Position numbers and translations under genes: made by a program. 64,000 nt of DNA from Luteibacter sp. dw_328 (GTDB lineage: Bacteria; Pseudomonadota; Gammaproteobacteria; Xanthomonadales; Rhodanobacteraceae), in contig NZ_JAAVUW010000002.1 of assembly GCF_018449605.1 (NCBI RefSeq), positions 558,001 to 622,000 of the forward strand, read 5' to 3'. The stretch's first letter is position 1, and the number at the start of each line of letters is the position of its first letter. The notes under the pieces were generated by a model. It made no database searches, had not been told where the DNA came from, and saw only the letters and a list, made by a program, of their open reading frames with translations. This document shows, one piece after another, positions 26,962-35,517 of this stretch.

Positions 26962-29900
26962 TCAGAAGTCGTAGGTGATGCCGAAGCGGGCGTAACGCGG
27001 CTGCGTGTAGCTGATGACCTGGTTGTAGCCGTCATTCACCGACTTGGTGCTGCCGGAAACCGGGTTAAGGGCCTGCGCACGCTGCTGGTTGAGCAGATTG
27101 AATACCGAGACGTTGAAGGCCAGCTTGCGGTCGGCCCAGAGCGGACGGTACTCGACATTGGCGTCGATCAGCTCTTCCCACGGGTTGCGTCCCTTGTCGC
27201 CGGGACGCGACGGCACGCCGAAGCAGTAGTGATAGTAGCTGCCATAGCCGGACGGATCGCTTTCATCCGCGCCGTAACGACCCAGACAGGACTTCGGCGT
27301 ACCGGACTGGATCGTCAGGTTGGCCGAGACCATCCATTCCGGGGTGACCTGATACGAGCCGTAGAGCTTGATCTGGTGCTTGCGATCGTTGGCAAGGTCG
27401 CCGTTGGCGTATTCCATCAGCGTGGCGTAGTCCCAGTCACGCGTGGCCGAGACCGAGCCCTGGCCCACGTCCGAACGCACCTGGCCTTCCGTGTTGCCGT
27501 AGCTACGCGAGAAAAGGTAGTCGACCTTGGCCGACCACTTGCCGTCGAACGGATGCGACAGGTAGGTATCCAGACCGTAATAGTTGCGCTTGAGCTGGGT
27601 GAAACCGAAGTCGTCGTTGGTGACCGTGACGTTGTAGTAACCGCCGTTCTGCTGTGCAAGCTGGTAAACGTTCGCGCGGCCCGGGTTGGACAGATAACAG
27701 CTGCCCACCGTCGTTGCGTCGATATCCGCACCCTGGGCGACCGCGGCACGGGTGATGGCGCCGTTGTCGCAGACGTCATCCAACGCGGTGCGCAGCTTGC
27801 GCACGGTAGCCTTCGTGCCCCAGATCCACGACGCATTGATCTGCTGGTCGAAGCCAAGAATGAACTCGTCCTGGTACTCCGACTTGATGTTCTTCGCGCT
27901 GACCGTGCGCGGATCGGGCGGCTGGCCGTACTCGCCGTTCGGAGACACGGCGCCGCCGGTGGCCGAGTTGACGAAGGTCATGCCGGTCGGCATGCCGCCG
28001 GCGTCGATCCCGGTATAGGTGAAGTACTGGTTGGTCGCGAGCGAGCCGGCCGAGGTGCGCAGGGCCACCGAGGCGGGCATGGCCAGGAAGTAACGACCGG
28101 CGTTGCCGTAGATCTTCATGCTGGAATCGCCCAGCACGTCGTAGCTGAAGCCCAGTCGCGGCGCCCACTGGGGCTTGGTCAGGCGCAGGTAGGCCTGGCC
28201 GGTCGGGTTGTAGTTGGTGAACTGGTCGTTGCGGATGCCCAGCGAGAGCAGCATCTTGTCGGTTACCTGCCAATCGTCCATGACGTATTGCGCACGCTGC
28301 TTCACGCGCACCGAGGCGAGCGTGTTGTAGTGGCGGATATAGCCGTAGTAGCCGGTTTCGCCGCCCGGGTAATTGCCCGGCTTGTCGACGAACGGACTGT
28401 CGCTGATGTTGAGGTTCGGATCCTGTTTCGCGTACCACAGCTCGTAGCCGTCGCCGCCGATGGTGGTGCCATCGTCGATGTCGTGCGAATCCTGATTATC
28501 GATACCGGCCGTAATGGAGTGGTTACCGATCTTGTAGTTCAGGTCGACGCGCAGGTTGCGGTTGGTCGAGGTGTGATCCGGATTGTCGATCGTATCCAGC
28601 GTCTGGCCGTTGGTGATAGGCGTGCCGCCTGTGATCGCCGGGTTTTCCGCGGACGAGTTTCCGATGAACGGCCCGGTGACGCCAGTGTTCGGCGGCTCGT
28701 TGTAATAGGTGAGCTTGGACTTGCCGTAGAGCGCGGTGAGCGTCAGGTCGTCCGTGATGTAGCTGGTGAACTTGGCCGTGTAGACCATGGCCTTGGTCTT
28801 GTACGTCGTGTCGGTGCTGACGAAATCGCCCTTGGTGTTCGTGTTGTAGTCGTAGTCGTACTCGTTACCGTTGGTGCGATGCGTCTGGCTGACGCCGGTC
28901 AGCTCGAGGATATTGCTGTCGTTGATGTTCCAGTCGATCTTGCCGTACCACTTCGGATCCTTGTACGTGTATTTCGTGTCGTACGAGTGGTTGACGTCGC
29001 CGATGCTGTTGCCTTCGGTGCGTGCCATTTCCAAGGCGGTGAAGATGTACAGCTTGTCCTTGATCAGCGGGCCGCCGGCATACGCGCTGACCGTGGAGGT
29101 CCACTCGTGGTTGTCGTCGTTGCGCTGTTCGATCGTACCCGGAGGCGCCGGGTTGCTGTGGCCGTAGGTGATGTTGCGCGCGTCGGCACGGGCGAAATCG
29201 GGTTCCCACAGCACCTGGGCGCCGAAGTGCCATTCATTCGTGCCGCGCTTGCCGACCTGGCTGATCACGCCGCCGTCCGAGCGGCCGTACATGGCGGAGT
29301 AACCGCCACTCAACACTTCTTCCTGGTCCACGGCGCCATAAGGCAGGCTGATGCCACCGAAACCGCTGAGCGGATCGGTAGTGTTCATGCCGTTGATGTA
29401 ATACGCGTTCTCTGTCACCGAGGAGCCCGAGAAACTGACCAGCGAGTTGCCCATGGCGCCCTTGAAGCCGCTGTAGCCGGCCACGGCGCCCGGTGCGAGC
29501 AGGGCGACGCCTTCAGCGGTGCGGGCCAGTGGCAGGCGGGCCATCTCTGCAGCGGTGATGACCGTGCTCGATGCGACGGTGGCGACGTCGATTGTCGGCA
29601 GGTTGTTCGCCGAGACGGTAACGCCTGACAGATCCTGAGCGCCGCTTGCATTGGCGGCAGCGCCGCCATCGAACGACACATCGGTAGCCGCACCCACGCG
29701 CAGCGTGACGTTGTCACGCGAGTCGACGACCTTGCCATCGGCTTTGAGCGAGACCTTGTACGTGGCCAGCGGCAATGCTTCGGCGACATAGCGGCCACGC
29801 GAGTCAACGTTGACTTCGCGGGTGATGCCGTTGCTACCTTCGATCAGGACGGTTTCACCGGCGGCCACGGGGGCCTGGCCGGCAATACGGCCGGACGTCG

Positions 29901-29982
29901 CCTGGCCATGGGCGATGCCGGTAAGAGAGGCCGCGACGGCGGCGCAGAGTAGGGTGCGTCGGAGGGTGATGCGGGAACTCAT
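26962..29982 (-). CDS. TonB-dependent outer-membrane receptor with carboxypeptidase-regulatory-like N-terminal domain (Oar-like)
   Basis: 1006 residues from the ATG at 29980-29982, preceded by GGAG. Signal peptide ends HGQA. Residues about 25-110 look like a CarboxypepD_reg-like beta-sandwich (RIAGQAPVAAGETVLIEG, ... GRYVAEALPLATYKVSLKADG). Then a plug domain with MNTTDPLSGFGGISLPYGAVDQ and SGGYSAMYGRSDGGVISQ, and a long barrel ending in RYARFGITYDF with the terminal phenylalanine. These receptors import large ligands or peptides using TonB energy. Operon partner of the ester hydrolase downstream, suggesting uptake and cleavage of an amino-acid ester, amide or peptide compound. Confidence 0.9.
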   Translation of the reverse strand: MSSRITLRRTLLCAAVAASLTGIAHGQATSGRIAGQAPVAAGETVLIEGSNGITREVNVDSRGRYVAEALPLATYKVSLKADGKVVDSRDNVTLRVGAATDVSFDGGAAANASGAQDLSGVTVSANNLPTIDVATVASSTVITAAEMARLPLARTAEGVALLAPGAVAGYSGFKGAMGNSLVSFSGSSVTENAYYINGMNTTDPLSGFGGISLPYGAVDQEEVLSGGYSAMYGRSDGGVISQVGKRGTNEWHFGAQVLWEPDFARADARNITYGHSNPAPPGTIEQRNDDNHEWTSTVSAYAGGPLIKDKLYIFTALEMARTEGNSIGDVNHSYDTKYTYKDPKWYGKIDWNINDSNILELTGVSQTHRTNGNEYDYDYNTNTKGDFVSTDTTYKTKAMVYTAKFTSYITDDLTLTALYGKSKLTYYNEPPNTGVTGPFIGNSSAENPAITGGTPITNGQTLDTIDNPDHTSTNRNLRVDLNYKIGNHSITAGIDNQDSHDIDDGTTIGGDGYELWYAKQDPNLNISDSPFVDKPGNYPGGETGYYGYIRHYNTLASVRVKQRAQYVMDDWQVTDKMLLSLGIRNDQFTNYNPTGQAYLRLTKPQWAPRLGFSYDVLGDSSMKIYGNAGRYFLAMPASVALRTSAGSLATNQYFTYTGIDAGGMPTGMTFVNSATGGAVSPNGEYGQPPDPRTVSAKNIKSEYQDEFILGFDQQINASWIWGTKATVRKLRTALDDVCDNGAITRAAVAQGADIDATTVGSCYLSNPGRANVYQLAQQNGGYYNVTVTNDDFGFTQLKRNYYGLDTYLSHPFDGKWSAKVDYLFSRSYGNTEGQVRSDVGQGSVSATRDWDYATLMEYANGDLANDRKHQIKLYGSYQVTPEWMVSANLTIQSGTPKSCLGRYGADESDPSGYGSYYHYCFGVPSRPGDKGRNPWEELIDANVEYRPLWADRKLAFNVSVFNLLNQQRAQALNPVSGSTKSVNDGYNQVISYTQPRYARFGITYDF

Positions 29983-30099
29983 AGGGATGCTCCGGAAGGT
30001 CTTTTGACGTGACAGTGAGGTTTCAATCGATCTAAACGTTGGGTGGAACAGGGCCTTCCTGGCACTTTGTTGTTTCAGGTGGATCGACCAGGCCTGCTT

Positions 30100-30125
30100 G
30101 CGCAGGCCCGCAGGATCAGGCGTAC
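30100..30125 (-). terminator. Hairpin downstream of the DeoR/ABC operon
   Basis: GGCCTGC-TTGC-GCAGGCC lies right at the 3' end of the deoR-type gene on the minus strand, within the 133-base gap before the TonB receptor. No strong T-run follows, so termination is only probable. Confidence 0.4.
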
Positions 30126-30871
30126 TCGATCTCGCCGATGGCCTTGCCGATCGCGGCAATCGCCCGCGACTTCTCCGAGCGCCGGTCGGTGACCAGCACG
30201 TCGATGCGATCGGCGGGACACCAGGCAACGCGACTGCGCACACCGATCTTTGAATGATCGGCTGCGATCACGATGCGGCGTGCATTCGCGCACATGGCTC
30301 GCGCGATTTCGGCTTCTTCCATTTCAAAACTGCTGGCACCGGCTTTTCCCTCGATGCCCACCGGCGACAGGATCGCCAGGTGGGGTTGGTAGCGCGCTAT
30401 CTCGGCGATGGTGCCGGAGCCGCCGGTGCAGCCAATCTGCGCGTTGAAACGGCCACCGAGCAGGTGCACCTCGTTGCCGGTACGCGCCGCGAAGCGTGCG
30501 GCGACGTCCACGGCATTGGTGACGATCGTGAGGCCGCTACGCGTGGCGAGCGCCTCGGCAACGAGGGTCATCGTGCTGCCAGCGTCCATGAAAATGGTCT
30601 GGCCACTTTCCACCAGGCTGGCGACTTTCTTCGCGATGGCGCGCTTCTCGCGCACGCGGGTCGCGTGGCGCACGTCGATCGGCGGTTCGTCGCCGGTGAG
30701 TACCGCGCCACCGTGCACGCGGCGGATCTCGCCACGCTCGGCCAGCTCGACGAGATCGCGGCGGATCGTCTCGCGCGATACACCCAGCTCCGTCACGATG
30801 CGTTCGACGGAAACCTGACCGCTGGTGCGGAGGAGGTCGCGGATGCGGGTGTGCCTTTCTTCATGCCACAT
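30116..30871 (-). CDS. DeoR-family transcriptional regulator
   Basis: 251 residues from ATG 30869-30871 (MWHEERHTRIRDLLRTSG). N-terminal HTH: GQVSVERIVTELGVSRETIRRDLVELAERGEIRRVHGGAVL, of which VSRETIRRDL is the diagnostic DeoR text (written here in parts: ELGVSRETIRRDLVELAERG). The effector domain is the sugar-phosphate isomerase-like fold: IFMDAGSTMTLVAEAL, TIVTNAVDVAARF, LLGGRFNAQIGCTGG, IAADHSKIGVRS. DeoR proteins usually sense phosphorylated sugars. Its start overlaps the permease stop by 11 bases, so it is the last gene of the ABC operon and probably its repressor. Confidence 0.92.
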   Translation of the reverse strand: MWHEERHTRIRDLLRTSGQVSVERIVTELGVSRETIRRDLVELAERGEIRRVHGGAVLTGDEPPIDVRHATRVREKRAIAKKVASLVESGQTIFMDAGSTMTLVAEALATRSGLTIVTNAVDVAARFAARTGNEVHLLGGRFNAQIGCTGGSGTIAEIARYQPHLAILSPVGIEGKAGASSFEMEEAEIARAMCANARRIVIAADHSKIGVRSRVAWCPADRIDVLVTDRRSEKSRAIAAIGKAIGEIEYA

Positions 30872-32519
30872 GGCGTCGGTCCTTGAGTACGTGGAGGAGG
30901 AGGCGCATCGCCCCGAGGGCGAGTGCGCCGGCCACGACGACGCACATGGCGTACGCCGCGGCCTGGGCGAGGAACCCGTTTTCGTCCAGTCGCATGACGG
31001 CGACGGACGCAAGTCCCAGACCGGGTGTCACGAGGAAGATCACGCCCGACAACGTCACCAGCGAGCGCATGAACAGATAAAAGAAGGTGGAAATGGCCGC
31101 CGGCATGGCAAACGGCAGCACGGCGTCGCGCAGGACATGGCGCGTGTCGCCGCCGAACGACGCGACGGCATCCTCGAGCGCATCCGGCACCTGGCGCATG
31201 CCGGTTTGCATCGTGAGAAAGGCCTGTGCGTGGTAGTGGTAGAGGCTGCACGCGGCAACGATGGCGGCGCTGCCGTAGAACCATCCCGAGAGCGCGCCAT
31301 GGTTGAACGTGAGCACGTAACCGAGGCCGAGCACCATGCCGGGTACGGCGGCGGGCAGCGATGCGAGGACCTGCAGCGGGCGAGCGATGCGTGGCGAGGC
31401 ACGGCGCAGTCCCGCCGATAGCGCGAAGATCATCACGACGCCGACCACGGCGGCGAGCAGCGAGACGCCAAGTGACGTCGCTACCGGGCCGTAACCGTCG
31501 GGCATGCCGCCGGTGTAATTGGCCAGCGTCAGCGTGCGATCGTAAGGCCATAGCTTGACGGCGCTCACATAGGCCACGGTGCCGACCACCGCGACCACGG
31601 GCAAGAGGGCGATCGCCGCCACCGTGCCGAGCACCGCGTCGCGTAAGGGATGATGCTCCGGTACGAGCGCGCGTCCCGGGCTCGCATCGCCACTGTCCTG
31701 TCGACGTTTCGCGAGGCGGCCAAGCCATACCGAAAGCAACGCCGGCGCCAGCAACACCACGCCGAGCGTGGCGCCCATGGCGAAATCGAGCTGGCCGACC
31801 ACTTCGCTGTAAATCTCCATGGCGAGCACGCGGTAGCTGCCACCGACGACCACGGCGCTGCCGAAATCCGTGAGCGTTTCGGTGAAGACCAGGAAGGCGG
31901 CGGCGAGTAAGGCGAAGCGCAGGCGCGGCAGGGTGACGTCGATGAACTGGCGCCATGGTGTCGCACCCATGGATGCCGCGGCATCGTAGTGGCGTGCCGG
32001 CGTGCGCTCCAGCGCCGCCGAAACGATGATGACGACCTGCGGCAGGCCATAAAGCGTATTGGCGATCAGCAAACCCCAGAACCCGTAGATATCCGTCGGT
32101 ATCCCGGTGAGGCGATGGACCAGGCCGTTACGGCCGAGCAGGCAGACCAGTCCGAGACCCAGCACCAGCGACGGCGCCAGCATCGGCAGCAGCAGCGCGC
32201 CGCGGATAAGGAACTTGCCGCGGAGGCGAGAGCGGTGCAGGGTCATGGCAAGGCAAAGGCCGAACGCCATCGTCGTAAACGTCGTGGCGACGCCGATGCT
32301 CAGGCTGCGAAGCGCCGCGCGAGGCAGGCCCGGATCGTCGAGAAGACGCCCGTAGTTGGCAAGAGTGAATGCGCCGTTCGCATCGGTGACGCTGCGCCAG
32401 AGCACGGTCAGCAACGGGTGCACGAAGAACAACAACAGGCCAAGGAGCGGAAGCGCCAGTAGCAAGGCGGCGCCGAATCGCGGGCGGGCGATGGCACGGG
32501 GTGCGACGACGCTGCTCAC
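30861..32519 (-). CDS. ABC transporter permease, fused two-domain type (2-aminoethylphosphonate/Fbp class)
   Basis: 552 residues with two homologous permease halves and about 12 membrane helices. Each half has a loop with the EAA-type text: YDAAASMGATPWRQFIDVTLP near 200 and LEDAVASFGGDTRHVLRDAVLP near 465 (both abbreviated to key residues AAASMGAT and DAVASFGG). Fused permeases of this class serve iron(III) or putative 2-aminoethylphosphonate importers. Start is GTG at 32519, overlapping the ATPase stop (GTGA); the longer open frame is arginine-rich and rejected. Middle gene of the importer operon. Confidence 0.87.
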   Translation of the reverse strand: MSSVVAPRAIARPRFGAALLLALPLLGLLLFFVHPLLTVLWRSVTDANGAFTLANYGRLLDDPGLPRAALRSLSIGVATTFTTMAFGLCLAMTLHRSRLRGKFLIRGALLLPMLAPSLVLGLGLVCLLGRNGLVHRLTGIPTDIYGFWGLLIANTLYGLPQVVIIVSAALERTPARHYDAAASMGATPWRQFIDVTLPRLRFALLAAAFLVFTETLTDFGSAVVVGGSYRVLAMEIYSEVVGQLDFAMGATLGVVLLAPALLSVWLGRLAKRRQDSGDASPGRALVPEHHPLRDAVLGTVAAIALLPVVAVVGTVAYVSAVKLWPYDRTLTLANYTGGMPDGYGPVATSLGVSLLAAVVGVVMIFALSAGLRRASPRIARPLQVLASLPAAVPGMVLGLGYVLTFNHGALSGWFYGSAAIVAACSLYHYHAQAFLTMQTGMRQVPDALEDAVASFGGDTRHVLRDAVLPFAMPAAISTFFYLFMRSLVTLSGVIFLVTPGLGLASVAVMRLDENGFLAQAAAYAMCVVVAGALALGAMRLLLHVLKDRRHVA

Positions 32520-33517
32520 GTACTCACCCACGCGCCGCGTACGGCATCGATCGATACGGCTTCGCCGCGAACGAGGGGGCTGCGGCCAGGCAGTTCGGCG
32601 AGAACGCGGCGGCCGCGCCACGCGATATGGGCGCGCGCCAGGTTGCCGAGGAAGGTGATGTCTTCAATGACACCTTCGCCGCGCGGATCCGCGTCGATGA
32701 GCAGGTCTTCGGGACGCAGGCAGAGTTCGAAGGTCGAATCGGGGCCGGGCGGCCGGCGTTCGAGGAAGGCCGGCAGGGTCTCGCGCACGAAGCCTGTCGG
32801 CAGCAGGTTGGCATGACCGATGAAGTCGGCGACGAAGCGCGTGCGTGGCCGCTCATAGAGACAGCGCGGCGAACCGATCTGTTCGATACGCCCGTCGTTC
32901 ATGCAGACAATGGTGTCGGCCATGGCCAACGCTTCATCCTGGTCATGCGTGACCATGATGGTGGGGATGCCTAGCGAGCGTTGCAGGGCACGAATCTCCC
33001 CGCGCAGTTGGCCCCGGATAGCCGGGTCAAGCGCGGAGAGCGGCTCGTCGAGCAGCAGCATCGATGGATTGGCCGCCAGCGCGCGAGCCAGCGCCACGCG
33101 TTGCTGCTGGCCACCGGAAAGCTGGTCCGGAAACCGTGTGGCCAGCGTGCCCAGACCCACGCGCTCCAGCCATTCACCGGTATGGGTGGCGATTGCGGCC
33201 GGCGATTCGCCGCGCAAGCGCATCGGATAACCGACGTTGGCGGCCACGGTCATGTCGGGAAACAGCGAATACGATTGGAAAACCAGGCCCATGCGACGTT
33301 CCCGCGCGGGCAGGGCGGTGATGTCCTGCCCGTCGAGGATGATCCGGCCCCTGTCAGGCGCGGTCAGGCCAGCGACGATACGCAACAGGGTGGTCTTGCC
33401 ACAGCCGCTGGGGCCGAGCAGGCAGACGAAATCGCTTTCGCCGGCGTGGAACGACACGCCGTCGAGCACGGTATGTCCGCTCCAGGCCTTCGCGATGTCA
33501 TCGATGCGAAGATGCAT
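32516..33517 (-). CDS. ABC transporter ATP-binding protein
   Basis: 333 residues. Walker A GPSGCGKTTLLRIVAGL, Q-loop VFQSYSLFPDMTV, signature LSGGQQQRVALARALA, Walker B MLLLDEPLSALD, switch histidine in MVTHDQDEA. A C-terminal TOBE-like region (ELCLRPEDLLIDADPRGEGV) places it in the PotA/FbpC/PhnT group of importer ATPases. It follows the binding-protein gene by 28 bases and overlaps the permease start by four bases. Confidence 0.93.
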   Translation of the reverse strand: MHLRIDDIAKAWSGHTVLDGVSFHAGESDFVCLLGPSGCGKTTLLRIVAGLTAPDRGRIILDGQDITALPARERRMGLVFQSYSLFPDMTVAANVGYPMRLRGESPAAIATHTGEWLERVGLGTLATRFPDQLSGGQQQRVALARALAANPSMLLLDEPLSALDPAIRGQLRGEIRALQRSLGIPTIMVTHDQDEALAMADTIVCMNDGRIEQIGSPRCLYERPRTRFVADFIGHANLLPTGFVRETLPAFLERRPPGPDSTFELCLRPEDLLIDADPRGEGVIEDITFLGNLARAHIAWRGRRVLAELPGRSPLVRGEAVSIDAVRGAWVST

Positions 33518-33545
33518 TCCCCTCGTCTCCCCGGCAGCCGGCGCG

Positions 33546-34547
33546 TCAGCGCGTCAGCTGCTTGAACCTGGCAATGAGTGCCGCGCGCTCACGCGCGGCA
33601 GTGGCGAAATCGCGCGCGGGTAGCGTCGCGACGAGATGGGCAGGCAGGCCTTGCCGAAGTTGTTCGTCCGTGGGTTCGCTGCCTGGCGTGGCCACGATCT
33701 CCTTGAAGCCTCGATATAACGCGGCGGCATCGGCGGAGGCTGTCCAGTCGAGAAAGCGCCTTGCCTCGGCGACGTGGGAGGCGCTCTTCATCATGGCCGA
33801 ACCTTCGAGTTCGTAGCCCGCGCCATCGGCGGGAATCACCATGGTCACCGGGTAACCCTGGCGAATCGACTGCATGGCGGAGAACGCAAACGAGATACCG
33901 ATGGGGAATTCGCCGATGCGCGCCAGCTTGCAAGGTGCCGACCCGGAGAGCGTTTCCTGGCCGACATTGCGTGCTATGTCGGTGACCAGGCGCATGCCTT
34001 CGGCGTTACGCCCTGCATCCGATAGTGAGGAAAGCACCATGTAGCCGGTCCCCGACGATGCGGGATCGGGCATGGCGATCTGACCGCGATACATCGGCGA
34101 GGTGAGGTCGCGCCACGTATGCGGCATGGGCAATCCGCGTTCTGCGAGCGCATCCCGGTTGACGCAAAGCGCCGCAAGGTAGCCGGTCGGGGCGAACCAC
34201 GTCGAATCGCTCCCTCGAAAGCTCGCAGGCATGCGGTCGATGTTGCTACCGTGCACCGGCGTGAGCAGGGCGGCGATGCGGGGATCGAGCATATCGGTGA
34301 CGGCCATCCCCCAGATCGCATCGTTACGTGGCTCGGCCGACTCGGCAAGCAAGCGTGCGGCGAGATCGCCGCTGGACAGGCGCAGCACGTGCACGTCGAT
34401 GTCCGGCAGGGCCTTCTTTGCGGCAGCGAGATAGATGGCTATCTCGTCGCTCTCCAGTGCCGAGTAAACGGTCAGGTCCCCGGCACGCACGCTACCGCAT
34501 GCCGCGAGCAGCGCAAGAACGCTTCCGATTTGGCGGTATACGTGCAT
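33546..34547 (-). CDS. ABC transporter periplasmic solute-binding protein (2-aminoethylphosphonate/iron type)
   Basis: 333 residues from ATG 34545-34547 with signal peptide MHVYRQIGSVLALLAACGSVRA. Type II binding protein fold: LTVYSALESDEIAIYLAAAKK, DAIWGMAVTDMLD, FAPTGYLAALCVNRDAL, MPDPASSGTGYMVLSSL, IGISFAFSAMQSIRQGYPV. The wording is that of the family annotated as putative 2-aminoethylphosphonate binding proteins, which overlaps with iron(III) binding proteins; no tyrosine pair typical of FbpA iron sites was evident, so an organophosphorus ligand is favoured. First gene of the operon, divergent from the phosphatase/phospholipase genes. Confidence 0.83.
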   Translation of the reverse strand: MHVYRQIGSVLALLAACGSVRAGDLTVYSALESDEIAIYLAAAKKALPDIDVHVLRLSSGDLAARLLAESAEPRNDAIWGMAVTDMLDPRIAALLTPVHGSNIDRMPASFRGSDSTWFAPTGYLAALCVNRDALAERGLPMPHTWRDLTSPMYRGQIAMPDPASSGTGYMVLSSLSDAGRNAEGMRLVTDIARNVGQETLSGSAPCKLARIGEFPIGISFAFSAMQSIRQGYPVTMVIPADGAGYELEGSAMMKSASHVAEARRFLDWTASADAAALYRGFKEIVATPGSEPTDEQLRQGLPAHLVATLPARDFATAARERAALIARFKQLTR

Positions 34548-34717
34548 GGTTGCCAGTCCAGTCCCCAGGGTTGAAAGATGACACATCCTTGTGGCGATTT
34601 GGGTATATTTGCAAACATGGGGCATATGGTCCAGCAGAGAATTTTCGTTTTTGTCATCAATCCGAAACGTGCAAACGCTAGGTCGCGCACGTTTTTTTCA
34701 GCCCAGGAGTGTCGTTG
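34548..34717. promoter_or_regulatory. Divergent promoter region of the importer and phosphatase/phospholipase operons
   Basis: AT-rich relative to its surroundings. It contains GGGTATATTTGCAAACATGG (34602-34621), which could supply a -10 box and part of an operator; TGCAAAC recurs at 34670-34676. An inverted repeat AAACGTGC ... GCACGTTT (34665-34672 and 34687-34694) with a 14-base loop and a T-run (34691-34698) lies 10 bases before the ribosome binding site of the phosphatase gene and could act as a leader terminator or operator. Confidence 0.5.
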
Positions 34718-35509
34718 ATGGAATCGTTGTCCGCCGCGGAGCGGAAGGAATTCGAGGTGTTTGCCACGGGCATCGCCGACAATGCACGCGCCTTTTCGTT
34801 GCCCCGGTTCCGCCAGCCGGTCGACGTCACCCTGAAGGGTGACATGAGCCCCGTGACAGCCGTCGACCGGGGTGTGGAATCCATGCTTCGCGAACGTATC
34901 GGCAACGCGTGGCCCGATCACGGCCTGCTGGGCGAGGAATACGGCGCGACCCGTATCGACGCCGAGTTCGTCTGGTCGATCGATCCCATCGACGGTACGC
35001 GCAGCTTCATTTCGGGCTGGCCGCTGTGGGGTACGCTGCTCGCGTTGCTTCGCCACGGCAAGCCCATGCTCGGCATCCTCGACATGCCGGCACTCGACGA
35101 GCGCTGGATCGGCCATGTGGGCGTCGGCACGACGATGAACGGTGCGTTCTGCCGCACCAGCGGATGCACGGCGCTGGAAGCGGCTACCTTGTACACGACC
35201 ACGCCGGACATGTTCACGCCCGACGAATGGGCGCGTTTCGACCGTACCAGCCGCGCCGCGTATACCCGCCGCTTCGGTGGCGACTGCTACGGTTACGGCA
35301 TGTTGGCGTCCGGTCATATCGATGCAGTGATAGAAGCGAATCTTATGCCGTACGACTATCTGGCCATCGCGCCGGTGGTCCAGGCGGCAGGTGGCGTCAT
35401 CACCGACTGGGAAGGCCGCACACTCGGCCTGGACAGCGGCGGTCGCGTGGTCGCCGCCGCGACACCGGCCCTGCATGCCGCCCTGATCGAATCGCTTGCC
35501 AAGGACTGA
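34718..35509 (+). CDS. Inositol monophosphatase family phosphatase (HisN-like)
   Basis: 263 residues; ATG 34718 is preceded by AGGAG at eight bases. Metal-site motifs of the Mg-dependent IMPase superfamily are complete: GEEYGA, WSIDPIDGTRSFISG, and PYDYLAIAPVVQAAGG with the expected aspartate. The text is close to histidinol-phosphatase HisN and to inositol-1-phosphatase, which cannot be told apart here. It precedes a phospholipase C by eight bases and is divergent from an organophosphate-type importer, which suggests a role in releasing phosphate from imported alcohol phosphates rather than histidine synthesis. Confidence 0.88.
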   Translation: MESLSAAERKEFEVFATGIADNARAFSLPRFRQPVDVTLKGDMSPVTAVDRGVESMLRERIGNAWPDHGLLGEEYGATRIDAEFVWSIDPIDGTRSFISGWPLWGTLLALLRHGKPMLGILDMPALDERWIGHVGVGTTMNGAFCRTSGCTALEAATLYTTTPDMFTPDEWARFDRTSRAAYTRRFGGDCYGYGMLASGHIDAVIEANLMPYDYLAIAPVVQAAGGVITDWEGRTLGLDSGGRVVAAATPALHAALIESLAKD

Positions 35510-35517
35510 ACCCTTTC

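Noticed and set aside
26950-29628. 892-residue open frame antisense to the TonB receptor
   Set aside because: Valine/arginine-rich shadow translation without signal peptide or domain; the receptor frame has a full set of family motifs.
33546-34547. Iron(III) binding protein for the SBP
   Set aside because: The class overlaps, but the phospholipase and phosphatase neighbours and the lack of a visible tyrosine pair favour an organophosphorus ligand. Not excluded.
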